64,000 nt of DNA from Nocardia asiatica NBRC 100129. GTDB taxonomy: Bacteria > Actinomycetota > Actinomycetes > Mycobacteriales > Mycobacteriaceae. The translations under genes and the position numbers were made by a program. How positions within the stretch are numbered: position 1 is the stretch's first letter; each line of letters opens with the position of its first letter. This document shows positions 54,688 to 63,682 of this stretch, in pieces. The notes under the pieces are model-generated. The model searched no databases and had not been told where the DNA came from. It saw only the letters and a program-made list of their open reading frames with translations. Location: contig NZ_BAFS01000070.1 in NCBI RefSeq assembly GCF_000308415.1, positions 22,193 to 86,192 of the forward strand, in the 5' to 3' direction.

Positions 54688-55824
54688 GTGATTCCATGGG
54701 TGACTATCGAGACGTTGGCGCCGGACGGCATGTCCGTGGCGTCGGTGGGAGATGCACCGCGTGAATTCGCGAGCTGGCAGCGGGTTTTGCAGCGAACGCT
54801 GTCCAAAACGCCCGCGCTGTACGACAAGCTCACCACGGCGGGGCTGACCGAGGCGATTCAGACGGCACACGACCAGGCGAAGGACCTCGACCTGGCCATT
54901 CAGACCCGCGCGGGCAGGCACCAACTTCTCATCCGGCCCATCTTCGGCCCGGCGGGCGACGTGCACGCGGTGCGCCTGTGGCTCGGGCCCGCGTCCGAGC
55001 AGGTGCCCGCCCTGCGCCCGGCGGTGGGCGCCATCTGGGACCTCAGCAGTCAGACCATTCAGCAGCCGAGCGGCATCACGCGCTTGTCCGGGAGCGCCGC
55101 CGAACAGTACGTACCCAGGATGGGCATCGCGGAACTGTTCCACCGGGTGTCGAGCTTCGATCGGCACGCCGAGATGCTCGATCTGCTCTACGACCCCAAG
55201 CCCGGTGACCGGATGCAGTTCGACACCACCGTGGTGCACGGCTTCGGCCGTCCGGCCCAGTGGCGGATCACCATTCGCGCCCGCGACGACGAGCGCACGC
55301 GCGGCGCCTGGTGGCTGATCGAGGACGTGACCTCGGAGAACACTCCTCCTGCATGGCCGACCCTGGAGCGGATCGGATTGCGCGAGGCGCATCGGCGGGC
55401 GGGCACGCATCTGGCGGTGGTCCAGCTCGAGCACACCAGCATCTCGCACTGGCTCACCGATCCCGCGCCGTGGGTGCGCTGGGACTACCTCTTCCGGCCC
55501 GTGGACGTCTTCCATCCCGAGGACCGTGTTCGGCTGGCGGAACTCGGTGAGCGGCTGCGCTCCGGCGACAGCGCCGGCGTGACGTTGCGCGTGCTGAACT
55601 ACGGCGGCGGTTACACGCCCACCTCGCTGCTGCTCTACCCCTACCCCGGGTACTCGAGCAGACAGCTGGCTATCGCGCAACTGGTCCGGGTCGCCGATGA
55701 CGTTCCGCTGCTGGAAACCCACCGTCAGGTGCTGGAACCGCGGCAGCGCAGCGCGCCGATCGGCTATGACGAACAATTGCGGCATTGGCTGGCGGGCAGG
55801 ATGAAAAGCAGCCCGGCCTGCTGA
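54688..55824 (+). CDS. PAS/GAF-like actinobacterial protein (DUF5593/DUF5628 type)
   Basis: A 378-residue protein beginning VIPWVTIETLAPDGMSVASV, with FASWQRVLQRTLSKTPALYD, then IQTRAGRHQLLIRPIFGPAG, ERTRGAWWLIEDVTSENTPP and WVRWDYLFRPVDVFHPEDRV. The layout resembles Mycobacteriales proteins annotated with PAS-like DUF5593 and GAF-like DUF5628 sensor domains of unknown ligand. It ends 46 bp before the secretion operon and may be its first gene or a neighbour. Family naming is from memory. Confidence 0.65.
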   Translation: MIPWVTIETLAPDGMSVASVGDAPREFASWQRVLQRTLSKTPALYDKLTTAGLTEAIQTAHDQAKDLDLAIQTRAGRHQLLIRPIFGPAGDVHAVRLWLGPASEQVPALRPAVGAIWDLSSQTIQQPSGITRLSGSAAEQYVPRMGIAELFHRVSSFDRHAEMLDLLYDPKPGDRMQFDTTVVHGFGRPAQWRITIRARDDERTRGAWWLIEDVTSENTPPAWPTLERIGLREAHRRAGTHLAVVQLEHTSISHWLTDPAPWVRWDYLFRPVDVFHPEDRVRLAELGERLRSGDSAGVTLRVLNYGGGYTPTSLLLYPYPGYSSRQLAIAQLVRVADDVPLLETHRQVLEPRQRSAPIGYDEQLRHWLAGRMKSSPAC

Positions 55825-55870
55825 CCCTTGATTCCCATGGCTGGGAACTACCGGCCGGTTCGGATCGGCT

Positions 55871-56899
55871 GTGCTCTCTACCATTTCGAGGGTGAGGACA
55901 GTGGTTCGTGGACCGGCAGATACTGGTGAGGCACTGCTTCGCCGGATGGCCGCCCGCCGCCGTCGCGACAATATCGTCGTCGCGGTGCTCGCCGTACTCG
56001 CCGTCCTGGGCGGCGGTCACGCGATTCTCAGCGCCTTCGACTCCGGACCGCCTCCGCCGTCGGACGATTCGACGACGGCTATTGTCGGGCGAGCGCAATT
56101 GGCGGGTTCTTTCGCCGAACAGTTCGTCGTCACCTATCTCACCTCGATTGCGGGACAGCAGGATCGGATCGGCGAATTCGTCGGCTCCAGTCAGCAGATC
56201 GCGTTGCCCTCCTCCGCTCGGCAAGTCTCCGATCCGTCGGTCGTCTACGTCTCGCGCGCCCTCTCGACCGGTGGACTCGATGTCTGGTCGGTGACCGTAT
56301 CGGTCCGGGTCGGCAAGAGCGGCACTGCGGCCGCGCCGGAGCATCGGCAGTTCTACCGGGTGGCGGTGTCGATCTCCGAAGGGCGGTTACGCGCCCTGTC
56401 GGTGCCCGCCGTGGTCCAACCCCCGGCGAAGGGCGTGGATCTCAAACCGGCCTACGGCTCGCCTTGCGCATCGGACACGCCGCTGGCGCAGGTCGCCTCG
56501 GGATTCCTGGGCGCCATGCTGGCCGGGACCGGTGACGTGGCCCGCTACACCACGCCGGATTCCGGGCTGGCCGCACTGAAACCTCCTCCGTTCACCGCGG
56601 TCGAACTGGTCTCGCTCACCTCGGACGACGCGGGCTGCGGGTCCGGCGGCGCGAAGGCGCAGGTGCTGGCCACCATCAACCCCAAAGCCGATACCGGCGC
56701 CACCCAGTCGCTGGCTTATCCGCTGACCATGATCCGCAACGCGGGCCAATGGCAAGTGGTGTCCATCGATCCGATTCCCGCTCTGTCGAGTCCGCTGGCG
56801 GTCGTGGTCGCAGGCCAGGATTCCCGCGGCGGAACGCCGCCCACTTCGACCTCCTCCCCTTCACCGTCGGTGACGATTCCGCCGGCGACACAGAACTGA
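55871..56899 (+). CDS. TcpC/VirB8-like conjugal transfer protein
   Basis: A protein of up to 342 residues: a basic N-terminus, one transmembrane helix (NIVVAVLAVLAVLGGGHAIL), then two extracytoplasmic domains of NTF2-like pattern (LAGSFAEQFVVTYLTSIAGQ; QVASGFLGAMLAGTGDVARY) and a Ser/Pro/Thr tail. This is the two-domain TcpC/VirB8 build of Gram-positive type IV systems. Starts at GTG 55871, 55892 or 55901 are possible; the last has GGTGAGG nearby. First of the coupled operon. Confidence 0.75.
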   Translation: MLSTISRVRTVVRGPADTGEALLRRMAARRRRDNIVVAVLAVLAVLGGGHAILSAFDSGPPPPSDDSTTAIVGRAQLAGSFAEQFVVTYLTSIAGQQDRIGEFVGSSQQIALPSSARQVSDPSVVYVSRALSTGGLDVWSVTVSVRVGKSGTAAAPEHRQFYRVAVSISEGRLRALSVPAVVQPPAKGVDLKPAYGSPCASDTPLAQVASGFLGAMLAGTGDVARYTTPDSGLAALKPPPFTAVELVSLTSDDAGCGSGGAKAQVLATINPKADTGATQSLAYPLTMIRNAGQWQVVSIDPIPALSSPLAVVVAGQDSRGGTPPTSTSSPSPSVTIPPATQN

Positions 56900-56915
56900 T
56901 CCGAGAGGCAGCCCG

Positions 56916-57176
56916 ATGGGTAATCTGAGCAACATCCTCTATGGCGTGCTGATCTTTGTCCGTTGGGGCGGAATGATCATCATCGCCATCGTCACGATCG
57001 GGGTGTTGATTTCCGAGGGAGCGAAATCCAAGCTGTCGCCGGCCCGGATCGTCGTCGTCTTCGGATCGGGATTGCTGGCCGGGGTGGCGATCTGGATTCT
57101 CCCGACAACCATCAATTACGCGCGAAGCGACGCGAACCTCATCGTTCCCGATCACCCCATCGGTGGCTATCGATGA
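56916..57176 (+). CDS. Small membrane protein, VirB2-like position
   Basis: An 86-residue protein with two transmembrane helices (ILYGVLIFVRWGGMIIIAIV and ARIVVVFGSGLLAGVAIWIL), the size and shape of VirB2/TrbC-type pilin or channel proteins. No sequence signature proves it. It starts 17 bp after the VirB8-like gene and its stop overlaps the next start (ATGA). Confidence 0.65.
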   Translation: MGNLSNILYGVLIFVRWGGMIIIAIVTIGVLISEGAKSKLSPARIVVVFGSGLLAGVAIWILPTTINYARSDANLIVPDHPIGGYR

Positions 57177-57700
57177 GTCAAGTGATCAAGGTGTTCACGC
57201 CGATCAAACGTGTTCCCACGATGATCGGCAAGGCGCAGAACGGCCAGAAGCTCCCGTTCGGCCCCTACACCCTGCCCCAGGTCGCCATAGCCGTGGTGAT
57301 GATGGCGGTGACGTCGGTGTTCGCGATGACCCTGCCGGTCAATCCGGCCGTCACCTTCATCGCGGGTCTGGCGGTGACCGTCCTGGCGGTGTTCATGCTC
57401 GGGCTCGTGCCCTACACCGGCGTCCGGATGACCTCTCGCGCGCTCTGGGTGGGCAGGCTCATCGTCTATCGCAAGCCGGTGTCCGCGTCGGGAATGCCGA
57501 TCAACAACGAGTCGGTGCGCCACACCATGTTCATCGAGGAGACCGTGGTCCTCTTGCTGCCCGATCGCGCTGACGCGGCCGTTGCCGCCGAACCGAAGCG
57601 CGATCTGCGGATACTCGAGGCGGTGGGCAGGGGCAAGGCCACCGATTTGTGGAGGCGACTGAACGGCAGCGATGCCCCGGCCTCGGGAGGACGCCCCTGA
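57173..57700 (+). CDS. PrgI/VirB3-like membrane protein
   Basis: A 175-residue protein with two central transmembrane helices (PQVAIAVVMMAVTSVFAMTL and VTFIAGLAVTVLAVFMLGLV) and a cytoplasmic C-terminal half. It directly precedes the VirB4 ATPase and overlaps it by 1 bp (TGATG). PrgI/VirB3 proteins occupy this place and recruit VirB4 to the membrane. Confidence 0.68.
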   Translation: MSQVIKVFTPIKRVPTMIGKAQNGQKLPFGPYTLPQVAIAVVMMAVTSVFAMTLPVNPAVTFIAGLAVTVLAVFMLGLVPYTGVRMTSRALWVGRLIVYRKPVSASGMPINNESVRHTMFIEETVVLLLPDRADAAVAAEPKRDLRILEAVGRGKATDLWRRLNGSDAPASGGRP

Positions 57701-60225
57701 TGGCACTCGGACGAGATCTGCAGCCGACCGCCGCGATTCGCGGCAATCTCCAGTTCACCCATTCGGGTCTGGTCACCGCCACCTACTTCATCAATCCGCT
57801 CGGTTACGGATTGCGCAAGGCCGGCGACAAGTACGACGTGAAGATGGCGCATCACTCGCTGGTCAACAACTTGCCGAGCGGTTCGCTGCTGCTGGGCATC
57901 CAGGCGCGCCTGAACACGATCGACGTGCTCACCAAAATGGTGGAGGGCGTCGACCTGGACGAGTGCGAGGACTACGCGGACGAGGTGGTCGCCTCCTACG
58001 AGCGCGTGCACGCGATCATGCCGCAGACGCGCATCTTCCTGCTGTCGATCCCGGTCGGCGCGAGCAACTCCAGCATCTCCGCGTTGTCGCGGCTGTGGCG
58101 CGGCAGCACCGCCACGATCGATGCGACCGCGATCTCCCGCGCCGACCTGGACGTCTACGACGAGAAGGCGAACGAGATCCTGTCCAGGATCGGCAGTGAC
58201 TTCGATCCGGTCCCGGTGCCCGCCGCCCTGTTCCAGTGGCTGTGGGAGCACTATCTCTCGCGCGGCGCGGCGGGAGATCCGGTGGCGCCCACGCGCGCGG
58301 GCGCGCTGGACGACGCGACCGCGGCGGTGTTCCGCTCCGCGGCGCTCGACGAAGGCGCTCAGGCCGACAGCAATCGGCGCATCCGGCCGTCGTTCGTTCC
58401 GGTGATCAGAGTGGTGCAGCCGGATTACGAGTACCGGCCGTCCTACCAGGCGATGCTGACGCCGCACTCGTTCCCGTACGCGGGCATGACGTTTCCCGGT
58501 GGCAGCGAGTTCCTGAACGTGCTGGAGGGTTTGGGCGACGTCACGGTCGACTGGGGCATGCGGATCTCGACCAAGCCCGCCGAGCAAGTCCTCAAGAACA
58601 ACGAGCTCAGTTTGCGCAGGCTCGGTGAACAGATGGATCAGCGTGACCAGGAGGTGTCGTTCGCGCAGAACACCTTGGCGTCGAAGGCACGCATGCTCGG
58701 TGAGTACAACCAGCACTTCGAGGTCAACGGCGGCGAATCGGAGGTCTCCTTCACCACCGTGATCGCCATCGGCGGGCCGTCGCGGGACGCGACCATGGAC
58801 GCGGTCAACACACTCAAGCGGCGCTACAAGCGGTTCCAAGTCGACATGACCGCACCGGTCGGCGCGCAGGTCGACCTGTGGTCGATGTTGGTTCCCGGCA
58901 GTCCGCCGCGCCGGGCCTTCGACGACTTCGCCCATATCGTTCCTTCGGACATGTGGGCCGGTTTCGTGCCGTTCACCACCAGCCAGATAGGTGACGACAG
59001 TGGCCCGGTGATCGGAGTCAACCTGCTGTCGGGCCATTTCGAGCCGATCCACTTCGGCATCATGGAAGCCGCGCTGCACGACCTGTCCGCATCGTTCGCG
59101 GTGACCGGCGAACTCGGGTCCGGTAAGTCGTATTTCCTCAAGCTCATGGCGGTGCTGGTGCACGACATGGGCGGGCAGTTCCTCGCCATCGACCGCAGTC
59201 AGGTCGGGGAATGGGAGCATTTCGCGCGGTCGATCGATGACGCGGTGATCATCGATCTGGCCAATCCCACAGTGTCGCTGGACCCGCTGCGGCTGTTCAG
59301 TCCGCGGATCGCGGGTGAACGTGCGCTGGACTCGATCCTGCCGCTGCTGGATCTGTCGCCGACCTCCGGCGCCGGCGCCGCGGCGAGTAATCTGCTGTCG
59401 CCCAGAGGCATGGCCGAGCACAAGATCAAGAGCTTGCTCGACCTGTTCCACGTCGTGCGCCGGCTACGGGAGCACTCGGAGCAGGGAGAGGAGTACGCCG
59501 ATCTCGCGGCTCGGCTCGGCACCGTGATCGAGCGGGTTCCGGTGCTGTTCGACCCGAAGCTGCGACCGCTGCGCCTCGATGCCTCCGCGACCGTCGTGCG
59601 CAGTCACAACCTGCAATTGCCGACCGCCGAGGAACTGACCACCCCGCACCTGTACAACCGGTTGCCACTGACCAAACGCCTCGGCACGGCGCTGTACGAA
59701 CTGGTCGGCGTCGCGGCGCGCGAGGCGTTCCTCACCGACAACGGCAGGTTCGGCCTGCTCGTCGGCGACGAGGCGCATCACTTCACGCAAACGCAGGTCG
59801 GCTCCGCGGTCACCTCGGACTTCAGTCGCGACGGCCGTAAACACCTGGCCGCCATCGGGCTCGCCTCGCACGATCCGGCCACCGACTTCCAGGGCGCGGC
59901 GCACAACCTCATTCCGAACCGGTTCGTCTTCCGGCAGCGCGACGAGACGTTGGCGCGCAACAGTCTGGAGTGGCTGGGAGTCGATCTGGAGGAATCGCCC
60001 TTCCTTTTGCAGATCCTTCGCGAAGAGACCTCGCCTCCGATCGGGCCGGGCAGGCAGGTTCCCGAGGAACGTCGTGGCGAGATGTTCATGCGGGACGCGC
60101 TGAACCGCATCGGTCGTGGCAAGGTGCTCGGTCCGGCGCGTCCGGATCGCGCCGCGGCGATCACCAGCACCCCGACCACCGTCAACAGTGCGCGTTCTTC
60201 CCTACCGGAGCGATCGGCACGCTGA
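57700..60225 (+). CDS. VirB4-like type IV secretion ATPase
   Basis: An 841-residue protein with an N-terminal VirB4/TraC-like domain and a C-terminal RecA-type ATPase: Walker A GELGSGKSYFLKLM near residue 470, IDRSQVGEWEHFA, Walker B LLVGDEAHHF near 686 and a C-terminal arginine region (FVFRQRDETLARNSLEWLG). It powers substrate transfer or pilus assembly at the inner face of the membrane. The start overlaps the upstream stop and the end overlaps the next start. Confidence 0.88.
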   Translation: MALGRDLQPTAAIRGNLQFTHSGLVTATYFINPLGYGLRKAGDKYDVKMAHHSLVNNLPSGSLLLGIQARLNTIDVLTKMVEGVDLDECEDYADEVVASYERVHAIMPQTRIFLLSIPVGASNSSISALSRLWRGSTATIDATAISRADLDVYDEKANEILSRIGSDFDPVPVPAALFQWLWEHYLSRGAAGDPVAPTRAGALDDATAAVFRSAALDEGAQADSNRRIRPSFVPVIRVVQPDYEYRPSYQAMLTPHSFPYAGMTFPGGSEFLNVLEGLGDVTVDWGMRISTKPAEQVLKNNELSLRRLGEQMDQRDQEVSFAQNTLASKARMLGEYNQHFEVNGGESEVSFTTVIAIGGPSRDATMDAVNTLKRRYKRFQVDMTAPVGAQVDLWSMLVPGSPPRRAFDDFAHIVPSDMWAGFVPFTTSQIGDDSGPVIGVNLLSGHFEPIHFGIMEAALHDLSASFAVTGELGSGKSYFLKLMAVLVHDMGGQFLAIDRSQVGEWEHFARSIDDAVIIDLANPTVSLDPLRLFSPRIAGERALDSILPLLDLSPTSGAGAAASNLLSPRGMAEHKIKSLLDLFHVVRRLREHSEQGEEYADLAARLGTVIERVPVLFDPKLRPLRLDASATVVRSHNLQLPTAEELTTPHLYNRLPLTKRLGTALYELVGVAAREAFLTDNGRFGLLVGDEAHHFTQTQVGSAVTSDFSRDGRKHLAAIGLASHDPATDFQGAAHNLIPNRFVFRQRDETLARNSLEWLGVDLEESPFLLQILREETSPPIGPGRQVPEERRGEMFMRDALNRIGRGKVLGPARPDRAAAITSTPTTVNSARSSLPERSAR

Positions 60226-62720
60226 TGAAATCACTTTCCGACCGAAGTGGTCGAGCAGACCAGGTTTCCTTCGGGATGCCGTGGGAACCGCAATTCTGGG
60301 ATACCGAGCGTTGGCGGCCTCAGATGGTGTTCCGGCGATTCCGAGCGTGGGTCGCCGCGTCTCGCCGTCGACGCCGCACCGCGTGGTTGCTCATCGCACT
60401 GTTCGCGCTGTTGGTGTTTCCGGGCTTGATCCACGCGGTGTCCATCGCACAGACGGGCACCGTGGCACCGGCGTCCGCACCGAACAGCGCGACCGGCTGG
60501 ATGAACGTCAAAGATTCCTACGGCGTGAATGTCTCGAGCTACATGTTCGTGACCGATCGCGGCGGTGTACTCGATCCGGGAAGCTTCGCGCTGTGGATCT
60601 TGATCATCGTGTTGTTCGCGCCATGGCTGATCTTCGTGACAAGCGGGGTCTGGCTTCCCGGTAAGGCGCTGGATTTCAGCTGGCTGAACCTGCTCAGCGC
60701 ACCGTTGCGAGGGATGGCGGAGAACTTCACGGCGCAGATCGCGACGCCTTTGATGGCAGCGGCGGCGGTGGCGATCGGCGCTTTCTTCGTCGGGTACTTC
60801 ATCGTGCGCGGCCACTATGCCAAGGCCGCCTGGCAGGTCATCGTGATGGTGATCGTGGCGATCGCGGGGACGGTGGTTCTGGCGGATCCGCTGGCCGAGG
60901 CTCTGTCCGACCACGGAGTGCTGGTACAGGGGCGCGATCTCGGGCTGTCCGTCGCCGCTGGTCTGAATGGGAACAGCAACCCGAATCCGAATCAGTTGGT
61001 CGCCACGCTGCAGACGACCATGGCGGATAATTTCGTGCGACTGCCCTTACAGGTGTGGAACTTCGGGCACGTCGTGGACAACAACCCCTCCTGCCGGGCG
61101 ATGTGGACCTCCGGCATGATGGCCGGTGACGAAGGCCGGGTCAAGGACGGGATGAGATCTTGCGGCGACAGTGCCGCGTACGCCGCGACCCAGAATCCGA
61201 GCGTCGGTCAGGTCGGAGCCGGGCTCCTGCTGTTGCTGTGCGCAGTCATACTCTTGGCGTTCGCCGTGTATCTGTCCATCAAGATCATGTGGGCCGCCCT
61301 CGACGTCGTCTACTACGGCTTCTTGACGATCTTCGGGTTGGCCGCGGGCGGATACATCTACGGTCCGACGCAGACCTTCACCGTTCGCTGCGGAGTACAC
61401 GGCTTCATCTCCGGTGGGAAGATGGCCGTCTTCGTCATCTTCCTAGGCCTCTACGAACTGCTCTTGGGTAGCTTGTTCAAATCGGCGAACGGCCAAATCA
61501 TGGTTGTTTTCGTCATCGGGTCGGCCGTGATGGTCATAGCCATCGTCCAGTTGCGGCGGGTCAGCAGGAATATCGATGAGGGCAACGAGTGGGTGGTCAA
61601 CCGCATCGGGCTGGCGATCCAGAGCGGCATGGCCGGACAGGGTTCCGGCTCGGGCGGTACGGCACTGGGGGCGGGTCTCGGAATGGGTAACGCCAACGCG
61701 AACAGCTCGATGTCCGCACTCGGCGTACTCGCCGCGGCCAGCACCATCAACAACTCGCCGATCACCGGCTTGCTCGCAGGCCACAACAACCCGCTCAGTC
61801 GTTGGGCCTGGCTCGACCACATCGATAAGCGGAACAAAGCGCGGGGCCTGAAAACCAAGGACCTGCGAGCGGCCGCGCACGCCAATGCGCACGATCGCGT
61901 CTGGCTGGCAAATGAGGCGCGGGAGGGTATGACACGCTCCAGGACCTACGGCCGGGGCAGGAGGCGAAGGGCCGCCTTCGCCGCCGAGAATGTCGCGCAC
62001 GCGTCAGGGCTTGCGGGCGGTTTGTTCACCGCCCTCCGGATGGCCGGCCTGAGCGAGGAGGAAGCGCAGACGGCCGCCGACGTACGAGTGGACATCATGC
62101 GGCACGCGGACAAGGAGCCACTCGCCTCGACGCACCTCAGTCACGTCGTCGCCGCCCACAAGCATTTCGAGCGGGATGCCATCAGGAATCCGGGGGGAGC
62201 CAGGGCGATGGCCAGGTTCCACGGGTTGGAAGCCAGCGTCGATCGGTATCGAGGTGATTATTCCGGCGGTGTCCAGATCGAGCGGTGGCTGAGCAATGTC
62301 GGGTATTCGTATATCCGAAACCCCGAAGAGGCATTCATCTCGGACCTGCGGGATGCTGCCAACTCGGCTACAGGAGGAAATCTGAGACTCGCCGGCGGGG
62401 GGACGGCTACGGTGACACAAAACGACGCGGACCGGTTGAGGCAGTGGCTCTCGAACGAGCACGCGCTGCGAGTCCAGGCTGCTACCACTTGGGTGGCGCA
62501 AGATCCCACCGATATGCAGCGGGTACGGGTGTTGCGTTCCGAGATCGACAAAGCCGCCATGACGAACCAGATGGAAGCAGGGCGAAATATCACGGGTGCT
62601 GTCTCGCTCGCGCAACCGGATGTCAACAGGACCCCACTCCCGCGCCACGCCGGGAACCGGGACCCGAACGAGCACCTCCCGGAGGATTTGCTGAACGACT
62701 TGAGATTCCGGCGCCCCTGA
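60225..62720 (+). CDS. VirB6/TrbL-like polytopic membrane protein
   Basis: An 831-residue protein. After a short basic cytoplasmic N-terminus come six to eight transmembrane helices (TAWLLIALFALLVFPGLIHA, FALWILIIVLFAPWLIFVTS, LLLLLCAVILLAFAVYLSIK and others), a Gly/Asn/Ala-rich stretch near residues 465-510, and a 300-residue charged cytoplasmic tail. This is the VirB6 channel architecture of Gram-positive T4SS with an extended tail. ATG 60225 overlaps the VirB4 stop. Confidence 0.75.
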   Translation: MKSLSDRSGRADQVSFGMPWEPQFWDTERWRPQMVFRRFRAWVAASRRRRRTAWLLIALFALLVFPGLIHAVSIAQTGTVAPASAPNSATGWMNVKDSYGVNVSSYMFVTDRGGVLDPGSFALWILIIVLFAPWLIFVTSGVWLPGKALDFSWLNLLSAPLRGMAENFTAQIATPLMAAAAVAIGAFFVGYFIVRGHYAKAAWQVIVMVIVAIAGTVVLADPLAEALSDHGVLVQGRDLGLSVAAGLNGNSNPNPNQLVATLQTTMADNFVRLPLQVWNFGHVVDNNPSCRAMWTSGMMAGDEGRVKDGMRSCGDSAAYAATQNPSVGQVGAGLLLLLCAVILLAFAVYLSIKIMWAALDVVYYGFLTIFGLAAGGYIYGPTQTFTVRCGVHGFISGGKMAVFVIFLGLYELLLGSLFKSANGQIMVVFVIGSAVMVIAIVQLRRVSRNIDEGNEWVVNRIGLAIQSGMAGQGSGSGGTALGAGLGMGNANANSSMSALGVLAAASTINNSPITGLLAGHNNPLSRWAWLDHIDKRNKARGLKTKDLRAAAHANAHDRVWLANEAREGMTRSRTYGRGRRRRAAFAAENVAHASGLAGGLFTALRMAGLSEEEAQTAADVRVDIMRHADKEPLASTHLSHVVAAHKHFERDAIRNPGGARAMARFHGLEASVDRYRGDYSGGVQIERWLSNVGYSYIRNPEEAFISDLRDAANSATGGNLRLAGGGTATVTQNDADRLRQWLSNEHALRVQAATTWVAQDPTDMQRVRVLRSEIDKAAMTNQMEAGRNITGAVSLAQPDVNRTPLPRHAGNRDPNEHLPEDLLNDLRFRRP

Positions 62721-62769
62721 TCAGCACCGAGGTTCCGGCAACGGGTCGGATTTCACAGAAAGGCACTAG

Positions 62770-63672
62770 ATGATCGGTCGTCTCTTGACGCTCGTGTTGA
62801 TGCCGTTCTGGGTATGGCTGGCGCTCGGCATGGCGGGCCTCTTGTTCATGTTCCTCGTGGTCGTGGTACTGGTCGTGGGCGGCGCTACCTCGGCGATTGC
62901 CTCCGACCTGCACTATCAGTGCGACAGCGCGGTGGGGCCCGATCCGTCCCGGACGGTAACCCCGAGCCCCACCTCGACAGCGGTGCGGCCGACGACGCGG
63001 CGGGCGCCCGCGGCGGGGGTGACCACCGCTCCGACCACCAACCCGTTCGCGGAGCTGACGATTGCACCGGACGACAGCAGCGCGTCCGCCTGGCACCGTG
63101 CATGTGCCACCGCAATGAAGGATGCCCCCTACCAGAATCCGCCTCTGCTCACGGGCAATTCGGGAATCGGCGCCGAGTGCGCGCGTCAGCTCGCGGTCGC
63201 GCAAGCCGGGGCACCGCCGAGCAGAGCGCAAAGCGGCGCGGGCGACCGAGTAAGCGCCGCTGAGTTCACCAGCGCGATCATCTACCTGGCCTCGGCCGCG
63301 CGGTCGACCGGGCGCTGTGAACTCACCGCGAGCGCGGTGACGCCACCGCCGACCGCCGAAGTCACGCGGCAATCGAGCGGATCGGGCCGCCGTGCCTGCG
63401 GACAGCCGGACAGCTCCGGAACGGCGGTCGTGTTACTGCCGAATACCGTTGTGGCGCAGGGCGCGTGTGGTCAGCGAGTGGACCCCTCCGCGGTTTCCGC
63501 AGGTGATCTGGTCTTCTGGGACTATCGGAACAACGCGCCGACCGAAGTCGGGATCGCGGTCAGCGGTACGCACCTCGTCACGGCCGACCCGGTGAGCGGC
63601 GGATTCGTGGAGCGGGTCATCCCCAGCTCGAACGACGTGCGGGTGAAGCGGGTACTCGGCGGCGGGGAGTGA
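62770..63672 (+). CDS. Membrane-anchored NlpC/P60-like protein lacking catalytic residues
   Basis: A 300-residue protein: an N-terminal transmembrane anchor (LGMAGLLFMFLVVVVLVVGG), a Thr/Pro-rich linker, then about 200 extracytoplasmic residues. The C-terminal part aligns by eye with NlpC/P60 cell-wall hydrolases (GQRVDPSAVSAGDLVFWDYR). Where hydrolases have DCSG it reads DSSG, and where they have PTHVGI it reads PTEVGI, so catalytic Cys and His appear replaced by Ser and Glu. Its place in the T4SS operon matches the wall-hydrolase subunit (VirB1 analogue). Confidence 0.65.
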   Translation: MIGRLLTLVLMPFWVWLALGMAGLLFMFLVVVVLVVGGATSAIASDLHYQCDSAVGPDPSRTVTPSPTSTAVRPTTRRAPAAGVTTAPTTNPFAELTIAPDDSSASAWHRACATAMKDAPYQNPPLLTGNSGIGAECARQLAVAQAGAPPSRAQSGAGDRVSAAEFTSAIIYLASAARSTGRCELTASAVTPPPTAEVTRQSSGSGRRACGQPDSSGTAVVLLPNTVVAQGACGQRVDPSAVSAGDLVFWDYRNNAPTEVGIAVSGTHLVTADPVSGGFVERVIPSSNDVRVKRVLGGGE

Positions 63673-63682
63673 TGAGGACGCG

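Noticed and set aside
57466..59451. 661-codon minus-strand open frame
   Set aside because: Antisense to the VirB4 gene; no domain and a shadow composition.
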